Assembly: GCF_020215705.1 (NCBI RefSeq)
Contig: NZ_JAIWNB010000035.1
Coordinates: 34,898 to 98,897 of the forward strand
Source: Nonomuraea aurantiaca
GTDB taxonomy: Bacteria > Actinomycetota > Actinomycetes > Streptosporangiales > Streptosporangiaceae
Reading direction: 5' to 3'
DNA: 64,000 nt
Made by a program: the position numbers and the translations under genes
Part shown: positions 1-8,311 of the stretch, piece by piece
Position numbering within the stretch: the stretch's first letter is position 1
Layout of the letters: every line of letters starts with the position of its first letter
Notes under the pieces: model-generated
Seen by the model: the letters and a program-made list of their open reading frames with translations, nothing else
Told to the model about the DNA's origin: nothing
Databases searched by the model: none

Positions 1-834
1 CCGGTGGACGCGCTGGGCAACGCCCTGGTGTTCGCCGCGCTCTCGGCCATCCTCATCGCCCTGTCCGAGGCGGGCTCCGCCGGGCTGTCGAGCCCCGCCG
101 TGCTGACGGGGGCGGCGGTGTTCGCGGTGCTGGTGCCACTGATCGCGCTGGTGGAGCGGCGGGCCGCGCATCCGGTGCTCGACCTGCGGCTGTTCGGGGA
201 GCGGCTGCTGGCCTTCGCCAACCTGGCCTCGTTCTGCAACGCGCTGGCCCGCTCGGCGCTGATCCTGGTCGTGGCGCTGTACTTCCAGGCGGCCAGGGGC
301 GTGGACGCCTTCACGGCCGGGCTGAGCGTGCTGCCGGTGCCGGTCGGCATGGCGGTGGCCTCGCCCCTGGTGGGCTCGCTGAAGATCTCCCCATATGTCG
401 TGGCGATCGGCGGCTCGCTGATGAGCGCCGTGGGGCTCGGCACACTGATGCTGACGGCGGACCCGGCCACGCCGTACTGGATCATCGGGATCGGCCTGTT
501 CGTGGCCGGCTGCGGGAGCGGCACCTTCCTGACCGGCAACACCACGCAGGTCATGCGGGCGCTGCCGAGCGGCAGCCTGGGGGTGGTCAACGGTTTCCGG
601 GTGATGATCATGAACATGGGGATCGTGATCAGCGTGGGCGTGTCGCTGAGCGTCCTGGCCGGCTCGGTGGGACCGGCCGAACGGGCCCAGGTGTACGCGG
701 GGACGCTGGCCAAGCTGTCGCCGGTGGCGGTGGGGCAGGTGATGCACGGGTTCGAGCGGACGTACGCGATGCTGTTCGCCGTCGCCCTGACGGGCACCTT
801 GTTCGCCGCACTGGCCCGGCCACGACCGTCGTGA
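1..834 (+). CDS. DHA2-family MFS drug exporter, C-terminal part (5' end outside window)
   Basis: The reading frame is open from the first base, so the gene starts upstream of the window and only the last ~277 codons are visible. The segment begins with PVDALGN, the cytoplasmic-loop motif that follows helix 6 in 14-helix EmrB/QacA-type proton-driven exporters, and continues through about eight hydrophobic helices. The GTG at position 4 is an internal valine codon, not a start. It sits just before a convergent MTHFR-like gene. Substrate cannot be read from the sequence. Confidence 0.85.
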   Translation, partial: PVDALGNALVFAALSAILIALSEAGSAGLSSPAVLTGAAVFAVLVPLIALVERRAAHPVLDLRLFGERLLAFANLASFCNALARSALILVVALYFQAARGVDAFTAGLSVLPVPVGMAVASPLVGSLKISPYVVAIGGSLMSAVGLGTLMLTADPATPYWIIGIGLFVAGCGSGTFLTGNTTQVMRALPSGSLGVVNGFRVMIMNMGIVISVGVSLSVLAGSVGPAERAQVYAGTLAKLSPVAVGQVMHGFERTYAMLFAVALTGTLFAALARPRPS

Positions 835-873
835 CGATCGGCTTCCAGGCGCTCGGGAGCGCGAGCAGCGGCC

Positions 874-1623
874 TCAGCCGAAAGCCGCGGCCAGCCTCGG
901 CTCCACGTCGCGGTAGCGGCTGACCGGGATCAGATGGACGCCGTCGAAGGCGCCCGAGTCGCGGATGGCCAGGACCTGCTCGCAGGCCGCGTCCACGCCC
1001 GCCATGCGGTCGGCCGCCACCGCGTGGATCAGCCGGTCGGGGATGGCGATGTCGGGGATCGCCGCGGCCAGAGTGCGGGCGTGGCGCTCGCTGGCCAGCA
1101 CCATCACCCCCGCGTAGACCGGCACGTCGACCTGGTTGGCCTCGCGCCAGCGCAGCAGGGCCTCCACAGAGAAGCCGACCTGGAGGAACAGGAAGTCGGC
1201 CGCGCGCTTCCAGGCAGGCAGGGGACGCAGCCCGGCCGCCGCGCCGACGCGGAACCCGCCGTCGAAGTTCCTGGCCTCCTCGATCATCGAGCGGACGGTC
1301 AGGTCGCTGGTCCGGATGCCGCTCGCCGGCTTGTCACCGTAGACGAACAGGAACTGGTCGACCCCGTAGGCCGCGGCCGTCAGCAGGTCGCGCTGGAAGC
1401 CGAGCAGATTGCGGTCGCGGGAGTTGAGGCAGGCGATGCTCCGCCCGCCCATCGCCTCGACCTCGTGCGCGACTGCCACGCTGGACACGGTCGCCCGGCC
1501 GATGTGGTTGTCGGGAATGAGGAACGAGTGGGCGATCTTGCTCATCGTGCCGATCTGGTGCCGGACGTGCTTCAGGTCCGGCGTGGTGGGCGGCTCGATC
1601 TCGCAGACCAGCTCGAAAGTCAT
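874..1623 (-). CDS. Methylenetetrahydrofolate reductase family protein
   Basis: 249 residues, a TIM-barrel flavoprotein of the MetF type that would reduce 5,10-methylenetetrahydrofolate, or a paralogue of it. The N-terminal FELVCEIEPPTTPDL matches the family opening with its catalytic Glu region; a central Q-LFVYGD-K segment and an IPVY-GVM-like strand follow. ATG at 1623 is preceded by AGGG; an in-frame GTG three codons upstream is possible. The protein is somewhat shorter and more divergent than canonical MetF (about 290-310 aa), so an orphan MTHFR-like role is possible. The gene lies 10 bp downstream of the TetR gene and may be cotranscribed with it. Confidence 0.75.
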   Translation of the reverse strand: MTFELVCEIEPPTTPDLKHVRHQIGTMSKIAHSFLIPDNHIGRATVSSVAVAHEVEAMGGRSIACLNSRDRNLLGFQRDLLTAAAYGVDQFLFVYGDKPASGIRTSDLTVRSMIEEARNFDGGFRVGAAAGLRPLPAWKRAADFLFLQVGFSVEALLRWREANQVDVPVYAGVMVLASERHARTLAAAIPDIAIPDRLIHAVAADRMAGVDAACEQVLAIRDSGAFDGVHLIPVSRYRDVEPRLAAAFG

Positions 1624-1633
1624 GCCGAGCACC

Positions 1634-2287
1634 CTAACGCCTGGCCGCCAAGGCCTCCACGCCGCTGATGACCAGGTCCACGCCGAACGAGTCGTAGAAG
1701 CCGGCCGTCATCCCCTCGACCATCGGGCCCGCCATCTCCACCAGGTTCGGGTACTGGTCCGCCGGCAGTGACTCCAGGCCCAGGCGCTTCACCCGGACGA
1801 TCTCGGCGATCTCCTCCGAGGTGTGGCGGGAGCGGAAGTGGACCGGGGCGTCGGCGATGGAGATGGCGCTCTGCAGCAGGTATTTGGAGATCAGACAGCA
1901 CTCCTCCACCGTGAACCCCGCCGCCCGCGCCAGCCCCAGCGCCAGGTCCCAGACCGCCAGGAAGCTGGGCACGGCGCCCTGGTCCACCTGCTCCAGCACG
2001 CTCTTCGCGCACGGGTGGGCGCGCAGGACCCTGATCAGGCCCTCGACCAGCTCCCGTAGCCGGTCGGGCCACGGGCGGTCGTCGTCGGCCTTGATGCCGA
2101 AGCCCAGGATCAGGTGATCCGCCATGCCGACGAGCAGCTGGTCCTTGTTCTTGAAGTGCCAGTAGAGGGCCATCGGCGTCACGCCCAGGTCGGCCGCCAG
2201 GCGCCTGATCGTCACGGTGTCGAGCCCTTCGGCGTCACCGATCTCCAGGGCCCGCTCGACGATGGCCGCCGCGGTCAGTTTTCCCAT
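1634..2287 (-). CDS. TetR/AcrR-family transcriptional repressor
   Basis: 217 residues from the ATG at 2287 (in-frame GTG at 2290 and TTG at 2299 are alternatives). The N-terminal HTH has the TetR pattern: RRLAADLGVTPMALYWHFKNK. The C-terminal half is a helical TetR_C-type ligand domain. It is divergent from the MFS exporter at 2357 and the short shared gap contains a repeated palindromic site, so it very likely represses both genes and is released by an exporter substrate. No Shine-Dalgarno is visible; a TATAGT -10 at 2299-2304 (minus strand) would give a near-leaderless mRNA. Confidence 0.85.
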   Translation of the reverse strand: MGKLTAAAIVERALEIGDAEGLDTVTIRRLAADLGVTPMALYWHFKNKDQLLVGMADHLILGFGIKADDDRPWPDRLRELVEGLIRVLRAHPCAKSVLEQVDQGAVPSFLAVWDLALGLARAAGFTVEECCLISKYLLQSAISIADAPVHFRSRHTSEEIAEIVRVKRLGLESLPADQYPNLVEMAGPMVEGMTAGFYDSFGVDLVISGVEALAARR

Positions 2288-2298
2288 CACGGTTGACA

Positions 2299-2346
2299 AC
2301 TATACGACGTACAAGTTCACTATACGACGTACAAGTACGGCGTATA
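2299..2346. promoter_or_regulatory. TetR operator region: 18-bp direct repeat and palindrome
   Basis: ACTATACGACGTACAAGT occurs twice, at 2299-2316 and 2319-2336, two helical turns apart. The second copy also forms the left arm of a near-perfect palindrome, TATACGACGTAC (2321-2332) with GTACGGCGTATA (2335-2346), 11 of 12 pairs. The site covers the whole intergenic gap between the TetR gene and the exporter and ends just before the exporter's ribosome site (GGAG at 2347). Confidence 0.7.
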
Positions 2347-2356
2347 GGAGACGAAT

Positions 2357-3781
2357 ATGGACCGGCGCTGGTGGGCGCTCACCGCGGTGACGCTCGGCAC
2401 CTTCATGACCTATCTCGACAACAACCTGGCGAACGTCGCGCTGCCGACGATCCAGCGGGAGCTCGGGCTGACGATCTCCGGCCTGGAGTGGATCGTGAGC
2501 GGCTACATCTTGGTGTTCGCCGGGCTCATGCTGGTCGGCGGCAGGCTGGCCGACGTGTTCGGCGCCCGGCGGGTGTTCGCGACCGGATTGGTGATCTTCA
2601 CGCTGTCGTCCCTCGCCGCCGGGCTGGCCACCGACGGCACCATGCTGATCGCCGCCCGCGCCGTGCAGGGGTTCGGCGCGGCCATGCTCACGCCTACGGC
2701 GCTCTCGCTGCTGACGCAGATCTTCCCCGACCCGGGCGAGCGCGGGCGGGCGGTGGGCATCTGGAGCGCCTCCGGCGCCCTGTCGATGGCGCTCGGCCCG
2801 GCGGCCGGCGGCTTCATCAGCGAGCGGCTGCACTGGGGCTGGATCTACCTGATCAACGTGCCGATCGGACTGGTGACGCTCGGTCTCGCGCTCTGGGCCG
2901 TCCGTCCCGCCTTCACCCGGGTACGGCGCGGCCTCGACCTCCCGGGCCTGGCCGCCTCGGCGCTCGCGCTGTTCGCCCTCACCTACGGGTTGATCGAGGG
3001 CGACGGCGCCGGCTGGACCTCGCCGGAGATCCTGACCGCCTTCGGTGTCGCGCTCGCGGCGGCGCTGGCGTTCCTGCTCGTCGAGGCGCGGTCCGCCGAG
3101 CCGATGATCGACCTGTCACTGTTCAGGGCGAGGATGTTCAGCGGCGGCCTGATCACCATGGGCATCTGGTCGTTCGGCGTGTTCGGCATCTACTTCTTCA
3201 GCGCTCTCTGGCTGCAGAACGTGCTCGCCTTCTCCCCTACCGAGGCCGGCGCCGCGTTCGTGCCGATGGCCCTGGTCATGGCGGTCATGGCGATCCTGTC
3301 GCAGCGGGTCAGCGCGCGGCTGGGCATCGGCCCGACCGTCGCGCTCGGCATGGCGCTGATGGGCGGCGCCCTGTTCATGATCTCCGGGATCGGCGCCGAC
3401 GGCGGCTACGGTGACGTGCTGCCCTGGTTCCTGGTGTACGGCCTGGGCGGCGGCCTGCTGGTGCCCCTGACCGCGGCGATCCTCTCCGGCATGCCCCAGG
3501 GCCGCTCGGGAGTCGCCTCTGGGGTGCTGAACGTCTCGCGCGAGGTGTTCGGGCTGCTCGGCATCACCGTCCTGGGCGCGGTGCTGAGCTCCAGGCAGAG
3601 CGCCAGTGACCGGCCGCCGCTGGCCGCCTTCCTCGACGCCTACCAGTTCACGCTGGTGCTGGCGGCCGTGCTCGTGCTGACGGCGATCCCGGTCAGCCTG
3701 TACGCCCTGCGCACCCAACGTACGAGCGGCCAGGTGAACCAGCCGCGACCCGAGCGGCACGAGCAGACGACCGCCGCCTAA
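2357..3781 (+). CDS. DHA2-family MFS multidrug exporter (EmrB/QacA type)
   Basis: 474 residues, inner membrane, 14 predicted helices. Seen: helix 1 TYLDNNLANVALP, the motif-A loop GGRLADVFGARRVF, the motif-C region ALGPAAGGF in helix 5, and WIYLINVPIG ahead of helix 6. These define the drug:H+ antiporter-2 group. Start at 2357 follows GGAG with 6 bp spacing. The divergent TetR gene and its operator point to substrate-induced export. The last 4 bp overlap the 3' end of the convergent ABC exporter gene. Second DHA2 exporter within 3.8 kb. Confidence 0.9.
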   Translation: MDRRWWALTAVTLGTFMTYLDNNLANVALPTIQRELGLTISGLEWIVSGYILVFAGLMLVGGRLADVFGARRVFATGLVIFTLSSLAAGLATDGTMLIAARAVQGFGAAMLTPTALSLLTQIFPDPGERGRAVGIWSASGALSMALGPAAGGFISERLHWGWIYLINVPIGLVTLGLALWAVRPAFTRVRRGLDLPGLAASALALFALTYGLIEGDGAGWTSPEILTAFGVALAAALAFLLVEARSAEPMIDLSLFRARMFSGGLITMGIWSFGVFGIYFFSALWLQNVLAFSPTEAGAAFVPMALVMAVMAILSQRVSARLGIGPTVALGMALMGGALFMISGIGADGGYGDVLPWFLVYGLGGGLLVPLTAAILSGMPQGRSGVASGVLNVSREVFGLLGITVLGAVLSSRQSASDRPPLAAFLDAYQFTLVLAAVLVLTAIPVSLYALRTQRTSGQVNQPRPERHEQTTAA

Positions 3782-5655
3782 GCGGCCCCGACGGTGGCGG
3801 GCTCGTCGAACTGGGTGCGGTACAGCTCCTCGTAGCGCCCCCCGGCGGCGAGCAGCTCGGTGTGCGTACCCCGCTCGACCACCCGCCCGTCCTCGATCAC
3901 CAGGATGACGTCGGCGGCGCGGATCGTGGAGAGGCGGTGCGCGATCACCACGGCGGTCCTGCCCTGCAGAGCCTCGCCCAGCGCCTCCTGCACGGCCGCC
4001 TCCGAGGTGGAGTCGAGCGCCGCGGTGGCCTCGTCCAGGATCACCACCCTGGGCCTGGCCAGCAGCAGCCGGGCGATCGTCAGCCGCTGGCGCTCGCCGC
4101 CCGACAGCCGGTAACCGCGCTCCCCGACCACGGTGTCGAGACCGTCGGGCAGGGACTCGATGAGCGTGGCCAGCCGGGCCCGGCCGAGCACCTCCCAGAG
4201 CTCCGTCTCATCGGCCTCGGGCCGGGCGAGCAGCAGGTTGGCCCTGATCGTCTCGTGGAACAGGTGCCCGTCCTGGGTCACCATGCCGAGCGTGTCGCGG
4301 ATCGAGTCGGCGGTCAGGTCGCGTACGTCCACGCCGCCGATCCGCACCGACCCCGAGTCGGCGTCGTACAGCCTCGGCAGGAGCTGGGCGATCGTCGACT
4401 TGCCCGCGCCCGAGGAGCCGACGAGGGCGACCATCTGGCCCGGCTCGGCCGTGAAGGAGACGCCGTGCAGCACCTCGACCCCGCCGCGCGAGTCGAGGAC
4501 GGCGACCTCCTCCAGCGAGGCGAGCGAGACCTTGTCGGCCGCGGGGTAGGCGAAATGCACGTCGTCGAACTCCACGGAGACCGGCCCATCGGGGACCTGG
4601 ACCGCGCCCGGCCGCTCCTTGATGAGCGGTTCGAGATCGAGCACCTCGAAGACCCGCTCGAAGCTGACCAGCGCGCTCATCACGTCCACTCGGGCGCTGG
4701 CCAGGGCGGTCAGCGGCGTGTAGAGGCGGGTGAGCAGCAGGGCCAGGGCCACGACCGAGCCGGGGTCGAGCTGGTCGCGCAAGGCGTAGAAGCCGCCGAG
4801 ACCGTACACGAGGGCCAGGGCCAGCGCGGACACCAGGGTGAGCGCGGTGACGAAGACCGACTGGGTCATGGCCGTGCGCACGCCGATGTCACGCACCCGC
4901 TTCGCCCGCGCGGCGAACTCCGCCGACTCGCGGGCGGGCCGGCCGAACAGCTTCACCAGCGTCGCTCCGGGCGCGGAGAAGCGCTCGGTCATCTGCGTGC
5001 CCATGGCCGCGTTGTGGTCGGCCGCCTCACGCCGCAGCCGGGCGATCCTGGAGCCCATCCGGCGCGCGGGCAGGACGAACACCGGCAGCAGCAACAGCGC
5101 GAGCAGCGTGATCTGCCAGGAGATCCCGATCATCACGATGAGGGTCAGCACGAGCGTCACGATGTTGCCCGCCACGCTGGACAGGGTGTCGGTGAAGGCG
5201 CGCTGCGCGCCGATCACGTCGTTGTTCAACCGGCTGACCAGGGCGCCCGTGCGGGTCCTGGTGAAGAAGGCGATCGGCATCCGCTGGACGTGGTCGAAGA
5301 CCGCCGTACGCAGGTCGAGGATCAGTCCTTCGCCGAGCCCCGCCGACAGCCATCTGGTCACCAGGCCGAGCCCGGCCTCCGCCAGGGCGAGGACCGCGAT
5401 CAACCCCGCCAGCCCGGCCACGATGCCGAACGCCTCACCCTTGACGATCGCGTCGACGACCCGGCCCGCGAGGACCGGCGCGACCACCGCCAAGGCCGCC
5501 ATCACCACGCTTAACACCAGGAAGAGCGTCACCCTTCGCCGGTGTGGCCGGGCGAAGGCGCCGATGCGACGGAGCGTCGCCCTGGACAGCGGGCGGCGCT
5601 CCGTCTGGTTGTTCATCGAGTACAGCTGATGCCAGGCGGTCATTTCCATGCTCAT
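3778..5655 (-). CDS. ABC exporter, fused membrane and ATPase domains
   Basis: 625 residues: six helices (about 40-330) followed by a nucleotide-binding domain with Walker A GSSGAGKST, signature LSGGERQR, Walker B VVILDEATAALD and switch histidine in VIAHRLST. This is a half-size homodimer/heterodimer multidrug or lipid exporter. ATG at 5655 (alternatives 5649, 5643) lies only 8 nt after a TAGGCT -10, so the message is probably leaderless. Codon 48 is TTA (5512-5514), rare in actinomycetes and dependent on the bldA-type tRNA. A SoxR-like box sits in its promoter. A 42-residue low-complexity stretch between the two domains is slightly longer than usual. Confidence 0.9.
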   Translation of the reverse strand: MSMEMTAWHQLYSMNNQTERRPLSRATLRRIGAFARPHRRRVTLFLVLSVVMAALAVVAPVLAGRVVDAIVKGEAFGIVAGLAGLIAVLALAEAGLGLVTRWLSAGLGEGLILDLRTAVFDHVQRMPIAFFTRTRTGALVSRLNNDVIGAQRAFTDTLSSVAGNIVTLVLTLIVMIGISWQITLLALLLLPVFVLPARRMGSRIARLRREAADHNAAMGTQMTERFSAPGATLVKLFGRPARESAEFAARAKRVRDIGVRTAMTQSVFVTALTLVSALALALVYGLGGFYALRDQLDPGSVVALALLLTRLYTPLTALASARVDVMSALVSFERVFEVLDLEPLIKERPGAVQVPDGPVSVEFDDVHFAYPAADKVSLASLEEVAVLDSRGGVEVLHGVSFTAEPGQMVALVGSSGAGKSTIAQLLPRLYDADSGSVRIGGVDVRDLTADSIRDTLGMVTQDGHLFHETIRANLLLARPEADETELWEVLGRARLATLIESLPDGLDTVVGERGYRLSGGERQRLTIARLLLARPRVVILDEATAALDSTSEAAVQEALGEALQGRTAVVIAHRLSTIRAADVILVIEDGRVVERGTHTELLAAGGRYEELYRTQFDEPATVGAA

Positions 5656-5662
5656 GCATGGC

Positions 5663-5693
5663 AGCCTAGGACCTCAACTTAACTTCAGGTCAA
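5663..5693 (-). promoter_or_regulatory. SoxR/MerR-type promoter with 19-bp spacer
   Basis: On the minus strand TTGACC (5688-5693) and TAGGCT (5663-5668) are separated by exactly 19 bp, the overlong spacer typical of MerR-family targets. The spacer region holds ACCTCAACTTAACTTCAGGT on the plus strand at 5671-5690, 18 of 20 bases identical to the SoxR consensus ACCTCAAGTTAACTTGAGGT. It drives the ABC exporter and overlaps the stop codon of the upstream PhoX gene. Confidence 0.65.
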
Positions 5694-7744
5694 GCGCCGA
5701 TCTTCTGGCCCTTCTCGTGCCAGACGACCGCGACCGACGGACGCGGCTGGTCACCGTCGGGCCAGTGGCTGGCCGGCTTGTCGGGGGTGGCGCCGTCCAG
5801 CTCGCCCGGATGCTGCACCGCGACGAACACGCTGCGCTGGTCCACGGTGACCATCGGGCCGCAGGTCTCCGCGCCGAGCGGGACCGTGAGGAACTGCCGC
5901 AGGTGCCCGCGCTCCTTGCCGCGCACGGGCATCACGAACATACCGTCGTTGCTGCCCAGCTGGTTGCCGTCGGTGGCGATCCAGAGGTTGCCGTCCCGGT
6001 CGAAGGCCACGTTGTCCGGGCAGGAGATCGGCGAGACCTTCGTCTTGTCGTAGCCGGCGAAGTAGGTCGCCGGGTCGTTCGGGTCGCCGCAGACCAGCGG
6101 GATCGACCAGGCGAACGTCCTCTCCCCCGCGTCGTCGCGCCGCTCGACGATCTCCAGCACGTGGCCGTGCTTGTTGGACGGGCGCGGGTTGGCCTCGTCG
6201 ACCTGGGCCGCGGTGCGGTTGGTGTTGTTGGTCAGCGCCACGTAGACGCCACCGGTGACGGGGTTGCGCTCCATGTCCTCGGGGCGGTCCATCTTGGTCG
6301 CCCCCACCTTGTCGGCGGCGACGCGGGTGTAGACCAGCACCTCGGTGGCGGTCATGCCGTCCACGTACGACCTGTCGCCCGAGACCAGCGGGATCCACTG
6401 GCCGGAGCCGTCGAAGGCGCCGTCGGAGGGCAGCTTGCCCGACCCGTCGATCTCGGCGGCGGGGCTGTCTCCGGTGAACTTGGCGACATAGAGCGTGCCC
6501 TCGTCGAGCAGGTCCCTGTTGTGCCGGTCGTTACCGGGGATGAACCGGTTCTTCGACACGAACTTGTAGATGTACTCGAAGCGGGAGTCGTCCCCCATGT
6601 ACACGACCACGCGCCCGTCGCGGGCCAGCGTGGTGTTGGCGGCCTCGTGCTTCAGGCGGCCCAGCGCGGTCCGCTTGACGGGCGTCGAGTCGGGGTCGAA
6701 CGGGTCGATCTCCACCACCCAGCCGAACCTGTTGGCCTCGTTCGGGTGCTTGGCCAGGTCGAAGCGCTCCTCGACGCGGTCGAAGCGGCGGCTGCTCGAC
6801 GGGGTGCCGGTGGTGATCGTGTAGCGGGAGATGTACGGCAGCTGCGCCGCCGGGACCTTGTCGCCGTTGACGAAGTACTGGTCGATGTTCTCCTCGGCCG
6901 TCAGCACGGTGCCCCACGGCGTGGATCCGCCGGAGCAGTTGTTCAGCATGCCGACGGGCGTGCGGCCCTTCGGGTCGGCGGCGGTCTTGAGCAGGTCGCT
7001 GCCCGCGGCCGGGCCGCTGAAGCGCATCGGCGTCTGGGCGGTGACGCGCCGGTTGTAGCGCCGGCGGCCGGTGGTGACCAGCTTCCACTGGCCGGTGCCG
7101 CGGACGCGCTCGATCTCGACGACCGAGCCGCCATGGGCGGCCAGCGCGATCTTGATCTGGTCCTCGGTGGCGGCGGCACCGTTGGTGTAGCCGCGGAACA
7201 TCAGGTTCTCGTTGGTGTACTCGTGGTTCACCCAGAGCAGCCCGCGGTTGGCGCCCATCGGGAAGAGCGTGACGAAGTCGCAGTTGTAGCCGAACTGCTT
7301 GGCCTGCGCCTCGGGGCTCTGGTGGTCGAAGTCGAACGCGGGCGCGTCGGCCGTCACGGGGTCGCCCCAGCGCGCGACGACGCCCGAGGTGTAGCCCTCG
7401 GCGACGGTCAGCGCGTCCTCCTTGTTCGGCGGCACGGGGGTGAAGCGGATGCCGCCCGAGGAGTGGCCCAGGAGCTCGGCCTCCGGCGGCTCCGTGGAGT
7501 CGGCCAGAGCCGGTACGGCCCCGGCGACGCCGGCCCCGACGACCCCGGCGGCCAGAGCGCCCAGGGCGCCGGCGCGGAGCATGCCCCGGCGGGACATCGC
7601 CTCGGCGACCACATCGCCGAAGTAGGTGTTGTCACTGGTGTTGGCCACGTCGTGCGCACAGGCGTTGCCGCAGCGGAACCGGCAGGTCATCGCCGATCGT
7701 CCAGATGTATGCGCGGGAAGCAGCGGTAGCAGCCGGTTCGCCAC
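5690..7744 (-). CDS. PhoX-like alkaline phosphatase (DUF839), Tat-exported
   Basis: 684 residues. GTG at 7744 is chosen because GGAGG lies 5-6 bp before it and because the resulting N-terminus (RLLPLLPAHTSGRS, then TCRFRCGNAC) matches the long pre-region of this family; ATG at 7690 is the alternative. A twin-arginine signal follows at about residues 50-80 (SRRGMLRAGALGALAAG, then ALA-D). The mature part is a beta-propeller phosphatase: GAN-GLLWVNHEY, LTAEENIDQYF, HEAANT and the C-terminal CPDNVAFD and GPMVTVD segments, the residues that bind Ca/Fe in PhoX. It would release phosphate from organic phosphates outside the membrane. A PHO-box-like site is upstream. Confidence 0.85.
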   Translation of the reverse strand: MANRLLPLLPAHTSGRSAMTCRFRCGNACAHDVANTSDNTYFGDVVAEAMSRRGMLRAGALGALAAGVVGAGVAGAVPALADSTEPPEAELLGHSSGGIRFTPVPPNKEDALTVAEGYTSGVVARWGDPVTADAPAFDFDHQSPEAQAKQFGYNCDFVTLFPMGANRGLLWVNHEYTNENLMFRGYTNGAAATEDQIKIALAAHGGSVVEIERVRGTGQWKLVTTGRRRYNRRVTAQTPMRFSGPAAGSDLLKTAADPKGRTPVGMLNNCSGGSTPWGTVLTAEENIDQYFVNGDKVPAAQLPYISRYTITTGTPSSSRRFDRVEERFDLAKHPNEANRFGWVVEIDPFDPDSTPVKRTALGRLKHEAANTTLARDGRVVVYMGDDSRFEYIYKFVSKNRFIPGNDRHNRDLLDEGTLYVAKFTGDSPAAEIDGSGKLPSDGAFDGSGQWIPLVSGDRSYVDGMTATEVLVYTRVAADKVGATKMDRPEDMERNPVTGGVYVALTNNTNRTAAQVDEANPRPSNKHGHVLEIVERRDDAGERTFAWSIPLVCGDPNDPATYFAGYDKTKVSPISCPDNVAFDRDGNLWIATDGNQLGSNDGMFVMPVRGKERGHLRQFLTVPLGAETCGPMVTVDQRSVFVAVQHPGELDGATPDKPASHWPDGDQPRPSVAVVWHEKGQKIGA

Positions 7745-7789
7745 AGTTCCTCCAAAAATGAGCTGTCTTACGGCGGGGACGCTACGACC

Positions 7790-7811
7790 GCCATCGAAAC
7801 CGCAGGTGAAC
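7790..7811 (-). promoter_or_regulatory. Candidate PHO box upstream of the PhoX-like gene
   Basis: On the minus strand GTTCACCTGCG (7801-7811) is followed directly by GTTTCGATGGC (7790-7800), two 11-bp units in the layout of actinomycete PhoP sites; the first unit is consensus, the second partial. It is 46-67 bp upstream of the chosen start. The match is short, so this is a candidate only. Confidence 0.4.
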
Positions 7812-7856
7812 GAGGACCTCCGACACGATGAACGCTTTCCACGACACAATGGTCAA

Positions 7857-8297
7857 GTGCCTTCGCGGAAACTGGACCCGGAAAAAATGCGGGCCGCACT
7901 GGACGCCCAGCTCGTGGCGCTGGACGAACCACCCTTCGACGGACCGTCCTCGGCACTGGCCGACGCGCTGGTCTCCGCCGTGCTCGCCGCCTACGAACGC
8001 GATCTCCGGCCCGAACGCGACGCCGCCCGGCAGGCCGTACGCCACCTGCTCGACCGGCTGGCGACCGAGGCGCCCGGCCGGACGGTGGAGGTGCGGGTGC
8101 CGCCGTACGCGGCCGTACAGGCCATCGCGGGGCCGCGGCACACCCGCGGCACTCCCCCGAACGTCGTGGAGACGGACGGCCGCACCTGGATCGAGCTCGC
8201 GCTGGGCCGCCTCACGTGGGCCGAGGCCATGGCGAAGGGCGCCGTCTCAGCGAGCGGCGCCCGTGCCGACCTGTCCGGCCATCTCCCGCTCTCCTAG
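7857..8297 (+). CDS. Sterol-carrier-family small conserved protein
   Basis: 146 residues, cytoplasmic, starting at the GTG preceded by a purine-poor leader; upstream in-frame codons continue without similarity, so the start is inferred from where conserved sequence (MPSRKLDPEKM) begins. The C-terminal block VRVPPYAAVQAI, GPRHTRGTPPNVVETD and the GRLTWAEA segment is characteristic of a conserved actinobacterial SCP2-like family often found near purF. Exact function is unknown. It is divergent from the PhoX gene. Confidence 0.7.
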   Translation: MPSRKLDPEKMRAALDAQLVALDEPPFDGPSSALADALVSAVLAAYERDLRPERDAARQAVRHLLDRLATEAPGRTVEVRVPPYAAVQAIAGPRHTRGTPPNVVETDGRTWIELALGRLTWAEAMAKGAVSASGARADLSGHLPLS

Positions 8298-8311
8298 CGG
8301 GCTGGCGAACA

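Noticed and set aside
3862..5514. Long plus-strand frame opposite the ABC exporter
   Set aside because: Composition is Gln/Asp/Arg-rich shadow sequence; the minus strand has complete ABC motifs.
7736..7753. GTTCGCC/GTTCCTC repeat near the PhoX start as a PHO box
   Set aside because: Period is 10 bp, orientation is wrong for the gene, and it overlaps the ribosome site; the site at 7790-7811 fits better.
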